Notes under the pieces: model-generated
Databases searched by the model: none
Told to the model about the DNA's origin: nothing
What the model saw: the letters and a program-made list of their open reading frames with translations, nothing else
Program-made: the position numbers and the translations under genes
Source of the DNA: Mesorhizobium loti
GTDB taxonomy: Bacteria; Pseudomonadota; Alphaproteobacteria; Rhizobiales; Rhizobiaceae
Reading direction: 5' to 3'
Assembly: GCA_014189435.1 (NCBI GenBank)
Contig: CP050293.1
Span: 1,307,001 to 1,371,000, forward strand
Length of the DNA: 64,000 nt
In this document: in pieces, positions 60,269 to 64,000 of the stretch
Layout of the letters: each line of letters begins with the position of its first letter
Numbering within the stretch: the stretch's first letter is position 1

Positions 60269-61380
60269 TCAGGCCCGCACCGACCGGTTGGCATGGTCGG
60301 ACGCTGCCTCGCGGTCGAGCAGCGCGCGTTTGCGCTCCGCACCCCAGGCGTAGCCGGACAGGGCGCCATCCTTGCGGATCACGCGATGGCAGGGAATGGC
60401 GACGGCAAGGCTGTTGGCGGCGCAGGCGGCGGCGATGGCGCGGGTCTCATTCGGCGCGCCGATGCGTTGCGCGATCTCGGCATAGGAAACCGTGCGGCCG
60501 ACGGGAATGTCCTGCAGGGCCTGCCAGACGCGCTGCTGGAAGGCGGTGCCGCGCACGTCGAGCGGTAGGTCGAGGCCGAGCGCCGGCACTTCCACGAAAC
60601 CGACGACGCGGGCGACCAACGCCTCATAGTCGCGGTCGCCGCCGATGAGCCGTGCCTTGGGGAAACGGTCCTGGAGGTCGCGCACCAGCGCGTCGGGATC
60701 GTCGCCGAGCAGGATCGAGGCGACGCCCTTTGGCTCGACGCGACCAGGATGGCGCCGAGCGAGGATTCGCCGACGGCAAAGCGGATCTCTTCATGGGCGC
60801 CGCCGGCGCGATAGCGTGTCGGCGTCATGCCGAGCATGCCGGTCGATTTCTCGTAGAAACGCCCGCTCGAATTGAAGCCGGCGTCGTAGATCGCCGTCGT
60901 GACGCTGGCGCCGTCTTCCAGGCCCTGGCGGACCCTGGCGGCGCGGTGCGCTGCGGCATAGTCCTTCGGCGTCAGCCCGGTGACGGCCTTGAAGATGCGG
61001 TGGAAATAACCGGCGCTGCGGCCGGCGGCATCAGCCAACTCTCCAAGCGACGGTTCTTCCTCGCTCTGTTCGATCCTGCGGCAGGCATCGGCGACCATCG
61101 CCGCATTGCCGGCCTCGAGCGACGGACCATCCGGATTGCAGCGCCGGCACGGGCGAAAGCCGGTCGCCCTGGCCTGATCCAGCGTGCCGTGCAACTGCAC
61201 ATTCCCCGGGTTGGCGCGCCGCGACGGGCAGGAGGGCCGGCAATAGACACCGGTCGTCGCCACCGAATACCAGAATTCGCCGTCGGCCGATTTGTCGCGC
61301 GCAACAATGCGCCCCCAGCGCGGATCATCGGCGACTTGCAGCGGCGTGGATTTCAGATTTTTCGCCAGGGTGATGAACAT
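60269..61380 (-). pseudogene. ada: Ada regulator/methyltransferase, frameshifted
   Basis: Bifunctional Ada: methylphosphotriester sensor, AraC-type activator and O6-alkylguanine transferase. The sensor's zinc cysteines are in TTGVYCRPSCPSR and FRPCRRCNP; the AraC domain holds SLGELADAAGRSAGYFHRIF and FNSSGRFYEKSTGMLGMTP. After AILVAS (about 60735) frame one turns arginine- and serine-rich. The next frame continues KGVASILLGDDPDALVRDLQ to the active-site PCHRVIRKDG and stops at 60269. A single missing base near 60727-60742 explains it. Start uncertain between 61380 and 61389. Confidence 0.85.
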
Positions 61381-61447
61381 GGCCGGCATTGAAGCCGCTG
61401 GAAGAAGGCCCCGCCACCCGTTTCCTGACAACCTCCCGCCGGTTCTC

Positions 61448-62140
61448 CTACGCCGCGCGCTTGGGCTCCACCGCAAACGGGCTGAGCCCAAGCCAGGTCT
61501 GCATCTTCCTGCCGATGGCCTGGTCGCCGGTCAGGGCAACCTTCGCGCCGGCCTTCTCGACGGTCAGCAATCCCATCCAGATCGCCGTCATCGTGTGCAG
61601 GTCGGTCGAGACGTAAAGGTCGACATCGAAGCCCGGATCGTACCAGCACAGATCGACCTCGCCGTGCTTCTCGACGATCAGCCACCACGACCGTTTGGAC
61701 GCCGGTAGGTCCTGATACAGGAATTGTATCACCGTGCGTCCCTCGGGCAGCGGCGAGGGGTTCAAATTGCGCCGCATGTCCCACATCAGCAACGACGGAT
61801 CGAGGTTCTTGAGCGATAGCCGGGACTCGACCCATTTCTGTCCCCAGAAGCCCATCGCCTCGACGACCGGGCGCAAGTCTCGGCCGGCTTCCGTCAGCCG
61901 ATACTCGAATATCCCTTTTTCGCCCGGCACTTCCTTGCGCTCGACGATGCCGGCCAGTTCAAGTTCCTTCAGCCGTTGCGACAGAAGGGTCGGCGACATT
62001 TTGGGGACGCCGCGGCGCAGGTCGTTGAAGCGGGTCGAACCCGCCACCAGTTCGCGCATCAGCACCATCGTCCAGCGCGTGCACAGAACCTCGGCGGCCA
62101 TCGATAGCGGACAGAACTGTTTGTATCCGTGCTGGGTCAT
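61448..62140 (-). CDS. HxlR-family regulator with C-terminal sterol-carrier-like domain
   Basis: A 230-residue regulator. The N-terminal HxlR winged helix covers about 1-100 (QFCPLSMAAEVLCTRWTMVL, TRFNDLRRGVPKMSPTLLSQ). The remaining about 120 residues (SWWLIVEKHGEVDLCWYDPG, LHTMTAIWMGLL, LTGDQAIGRKMQTWL) look like an SCP2-type lipid-binding domain, suggesting it senses a hydrophobic ligand. Divergent from a DUF1330 gene; palindromic GTAC sites lie between them. Confidence 0.85.
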   Translation of the reverse strand: MTQHGYKQFCPLSMAAEVLCTRWTMVLMRELVAGSTRFNDLRRGVPKMSPTLLSQRLKELELAGIVERKEVPGEKGIFEYRLTEAGRDLRPVVEAMGFWGQKWVESRLSLKNLDPSLLMWDMRRNLNPSPLPEGRTVIQFLYQDLPASKRSWWLIVEKHGEVDLCWYDPGFDVDLYVSTDLHTMTAIWMGLLTVEKAGAKVALTGDQAIGRKMQTWLGLSPFAVEPKRAA

Positions 62141-62209
62141 GATCTGTGTCCCTCCCTCGAAACTGGGCCGAACATTAGGCCTTCATGAATGAAGCAGCCA
62201 GTACGGAAA

Positions 62210-62228
62210 CTGTACTGCCCCAGTACAG
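62210..62228. promoter_or_regulatory. Candidate HxlR operator
   Basis: CTGTACTG-CCC-CAGTACAG is a perfect 8-bp inverted repeat with a 3-base spacer between the divergent HxlR and DUF1330 genes. A further CAGTAC half-site at 62199-62204 forms a second, overlapping inverted pair. Confidence 0.6.
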
Positions 62229-62317
62229 ATCGCGGACTGGTTGGCGAGCGCCTTGCCATGCGAGCCCTTTGGCCGGTTGCACGGGATATCCCTGTGCGCC
62301 GCAACCAGGAGACTACC

Positions 62318-62644
62318 ATGACCGCTTACGTTATCGCAGACATCAAGATAAACGACCCACAGTGGGTGCCGGCCTACGCCGCATCGGTGCATGACCTCGT
62401 CCACAAGCATGGCGGCAGGTATCTGTCGCGCAGCGGCAATGTGAAGACGCTTGAAGGCAAGCCGCTCGACACCACGCTGATTGCCCTGATGGCGTTCCCG
62501 TCGGAAGCGGCGGCCCGTGCCTTCACCAGCGATCCGGCCTATGCGCCCTTCGTTTCGGCCCGTCAGGGCGGCAGCGACAGCCGTTTCCAGATGATCGACA
62601 ACACCGATCTGGCCGGAACGATCCCGTATCTGCCGAAGGGATGA
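62318..62644 (+). CDS. DUF1330 domain protein
   Basis: A 108-residue ferredoxin-like-fold protein of the DUF1330 family. AYVIADIKINDPQWVPAYAA, HGGRYLSRSGNVKTLEG and FPSEAAARAFTSDPAYAPF are typical. Members are small dimeric proteins with suspected monooxygenase or stress roles. AGGAGA precedes ATG 62318. Likely controlled by the divergent HxlR protein. Confidence 0.85.
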   Translation: MTAYVIADIKINDPQWVPAYAASVHDLVHKHGGRYLSRSGNVKTLEGKPLDTTLIALMAFPSEAAARAFTSDPAYAPFVSARQGGSDSRFQMIDNTDLAGTIPYLPKG

Positions 62645-62759
62645 CCGGCATCCCTGGCATCGTTTTCGGGATCTCCAAGCAACAACAGCCACAGCGCTTG
62701 CCTGCCGGGCCTCCGTATTTTCGGCGGCCGGCCAGCTGTGCTTTTTCAAGAAGAATGGA

Positions 62760-63296
62760 ATGAAGATGATATTGAACTTTCGCAACAGGCTTATGATGGC
62801 CGGGGCCATGCTGGCTGTCTGCACCACCTTCGCACAGGCGCATCAGGAAGCGGCCGCGCCGGCGTCCGGCCCCAATCCGCTGGCCGACAAGGTGCGGACC
62901 GCCAACAGCCGGTTTCTCGACGTCAAGGCCGCTGTATCAGAGGGCTATGCGCCCATTCCCTGCGCCAGCGGCATCACCGGCGGCGCCATGGGCATCCACT
63001 ATGTCAACGGCGGGTATCTGAAGGATGACAAGATCGATATCGCCCGGCCTGAAGCGGTGATGTACGAGCCGATGGCTGACGGCACGCTGCAACTGGTGGC
63101 GGTCGAATACATCACCTCGAAGGGGCCGGCGTCGCTGGACGGGCAGCTGTTCAATTTCAACAGCGCGCCCAACCGCTACGGCCTGGGTGAATTCTACGAA
63201 CTCCATGTCTGGGCCTGGAAGGGCAACCCGACCGGCACTTTCGCCGACATGAACCCGAAAGTGTCATGCGAACACACGATGGCGCCGAGCCAGTAA
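62760..63296 (+). CDS. Secreted hypothetical protein
   Basis: A 178-residue protein with a Sec signal (NRLMMAGAMLAVCTTFAQAH). The mature part opens with ANSRFLDVKAAVSEGY, contains CASGITGGAMGIHYVNGGYL and ENDS near TFADMNPKVSCEHTMAPSQ. Two cysteines may pair. Similar proteins are widespread in rhizobia and Burkholderia, without an assigned role. ATG 62760 overlaps a second ATG two codons later. Confidence 0.7.
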   Translation: MKMILNFRNRLMMAGAMLAVCTTFAQAHQEAAAPASGPNPLADKVRTANSRFLDVKAAVSEGYAPIPCASGITGGAMGIHYVNGGYLKDDKIDIARPEAVMYEPMADGTLQLVAVEYITSKGPASLDGQLFNFNSAPNRYGLGEFYELHVWAWKGNPTGTFADMNPKVSCEHTMAPSQ

Positions 63297-63383
63297 TCGG
63301 CAAGGCCAGGCGGCGCCAGCGCCGCCTGGCACTTTCCCGAAAGGCAGACGGGGCGAGGTTGCTCCGGCCCCAGCCAGATCAGG

Positions 63384-64000
63384 TCATGGTGGCGCCGGCT
63401 GCGCCAATCCCACCTCGATGGCATCCCGGCTCGCTTGCGGCAGAACGAACCGCCCGGTCAGGTACCAGAGCAGGGACACGACAAGGATCGAGAGATAGCC
63501 ATCCACGGCATAGTGCCAGCCGGTGTAAACCGAGCCGAACAGGATGAAGGCCGCGAAGGACCAGCCGGCGATTGCCCACCGACGACCGAAGCCGGTCAGG
63601 AAGAACGCGTTGAGCGTGGCGATGGCGACATGCATGCTTGGCATGGCGGAGATGCCGCCGCCCAGTTCCGGGCGGCCACTCTGGTAGGCTGCAAGCAGAT
63701 AGTCGGCATAGACATGGACCGGCGCGGCGTAGCGATTCTGCGCCAGGGCGGTTCGCAGTGCGGCAAACCGGTCACCGCCGTAGAACTGGTCGTGGAACAT
63801 TGGGCCGGTGGACGACAGCAGGGTCGCAAGAATGGTGCCGCACAGGATCGTGGTCAGCGCGAACGCCCACAGATAGCGCAAGCGGCTGGCCGGATTGTTC
63901 CAGAAGGCGACGAAGAGCACCATGCCGAACCATTGCACGAGCCAGCCAAATCCATAGCCGACGAAAATGACGACCGAGACAGGTTCGGGAACGACGCTGT
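63384..64000 (-). CDS. PAP2-family phosphatase / inositolphosphotransferase-like, 5' end outside window
   Basis: A membrane phosphatase of the PAP2 superfamily. Conserved motifs: GGGISAMPSMHVAIATLNAF (catalytic His) and SVYTGWHYAVDGYLSILVVS (His and Asp). Several membrane segments are visible: YLWAFALTTILCGTILATLL and AGWSFAAFILFGS. The frame stays open to the right edge (VVPEPVSVVIFVGYGFGWLV), so the N-terminus is missing. Nearest to the Aur1/Ipt1-like branch that acts on lipids. Confidence 0.8.
   Translation of the reverse strand, partial: SVVPEPVSVVIFVGYGFGWLVQWFGMVLFVAFWNNPASRLRYLWAFALTTILCGTILATLLSSTGPMFHDQFYGGDRFAALRTALAQNRYAAPVHVYADYLLAAYQSGRPELGGGISAMPSMHVAIATLNAFFLTGFGRRWAIAGWSFAAFILFGSVYTGWHYAVDGYLSILVVSLLWYLTGRFVLPQASRDAIEVGLAQPAPP

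Overview
The window looks like chromosome of a root-nodule or soil alphaproteobacterium of the Rhizobiales, most likely Mesorhizobium or a close relative. The evidence is the high GC content, the many sugar, polyol and amide ABC transporters, a Ros/MucR-type regulator, an alphaproteobacterial LexA box (GTTC-N7-GTTC) in front of dinB, and several copies of a palindromic intergenic repeat of the kind common in this group. No rRNA, tRNA, CRISPR array, complete insertion sequence or prophage was seen.

Layout: 0-4 kb holds an aldo/keto reductase, a DUF559 protein lying between two half-copies of the intergenic repeat, and a HerA-like ATPase. 3.9-13.2 kb is a GntR regulator divergent from an operon for uptake and breakdown of biuret and probably triuret: a BMP-type ABC transporter, biuH, a trtA-like hydrolase, a cupin and atzF, the last broken by a +1 frameshift. 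13.4-19.1 kb has a zinc-less Ros/MucR protein, a DUF6502-DUF5666 pair, a frameshifted glycosyltransferase and a sulfotransferase; two intergenic regions here share an unusual palindrome (GTGGGAAAATTACCCAC). 19.2-23.0 kb is a tight three-gene operon of N-formylglutamate-amidohydrolase-like, DUF1704/QEGLA metallopeptidase-like and ATP-grasp proteins, the best candidate here for an undescribed system. 23.2-27.1 kb is a molybdenum hydroxylase operon (FAD, 2Fe-2S and a frameshifted Mo subunit) ending in a MoaD-like gene.

27.1-32.5 kb is a scrap region. It holds decayed copies of the sulfotransferase 3' end and of an ABC permease 3' end, a CadC-like regulator with TPRs, an RTX-type calcium-binding protein and orphan small genes. 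32.7-43.7 kb is a sugar or polyol catabolic locus: an ABC transporter with two permeases, a TIM-barrel isomerase, a mannitol-dehydrogenase-family enzyme, an SDR, an RpiR regulator and a Gfo/Idh/MocA oxidoreductase. 44.6-53.3 kb contains a tiny RiPP-precursor-like gene and a ribitol operon (AraC regulator, ABC transporter, ribitol dehydrogenase, ribulokinase, bicupin). 53.3-64 kb holds dinB, HxlR-regulated small oxidoreductase genes, an ECF sigma factor, an alkylation-repair group (2OG-Fe(II) oxygenase, Ogt, Ada) and a PAP2 protein running off the right end.

Four genes (atzF, the glycosyltransferase, the Mo subunit, ada) each carry a single frameshift, three of them explained by one extra G in a G run. 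Either the assembly has indel errors or these genes are decaying.
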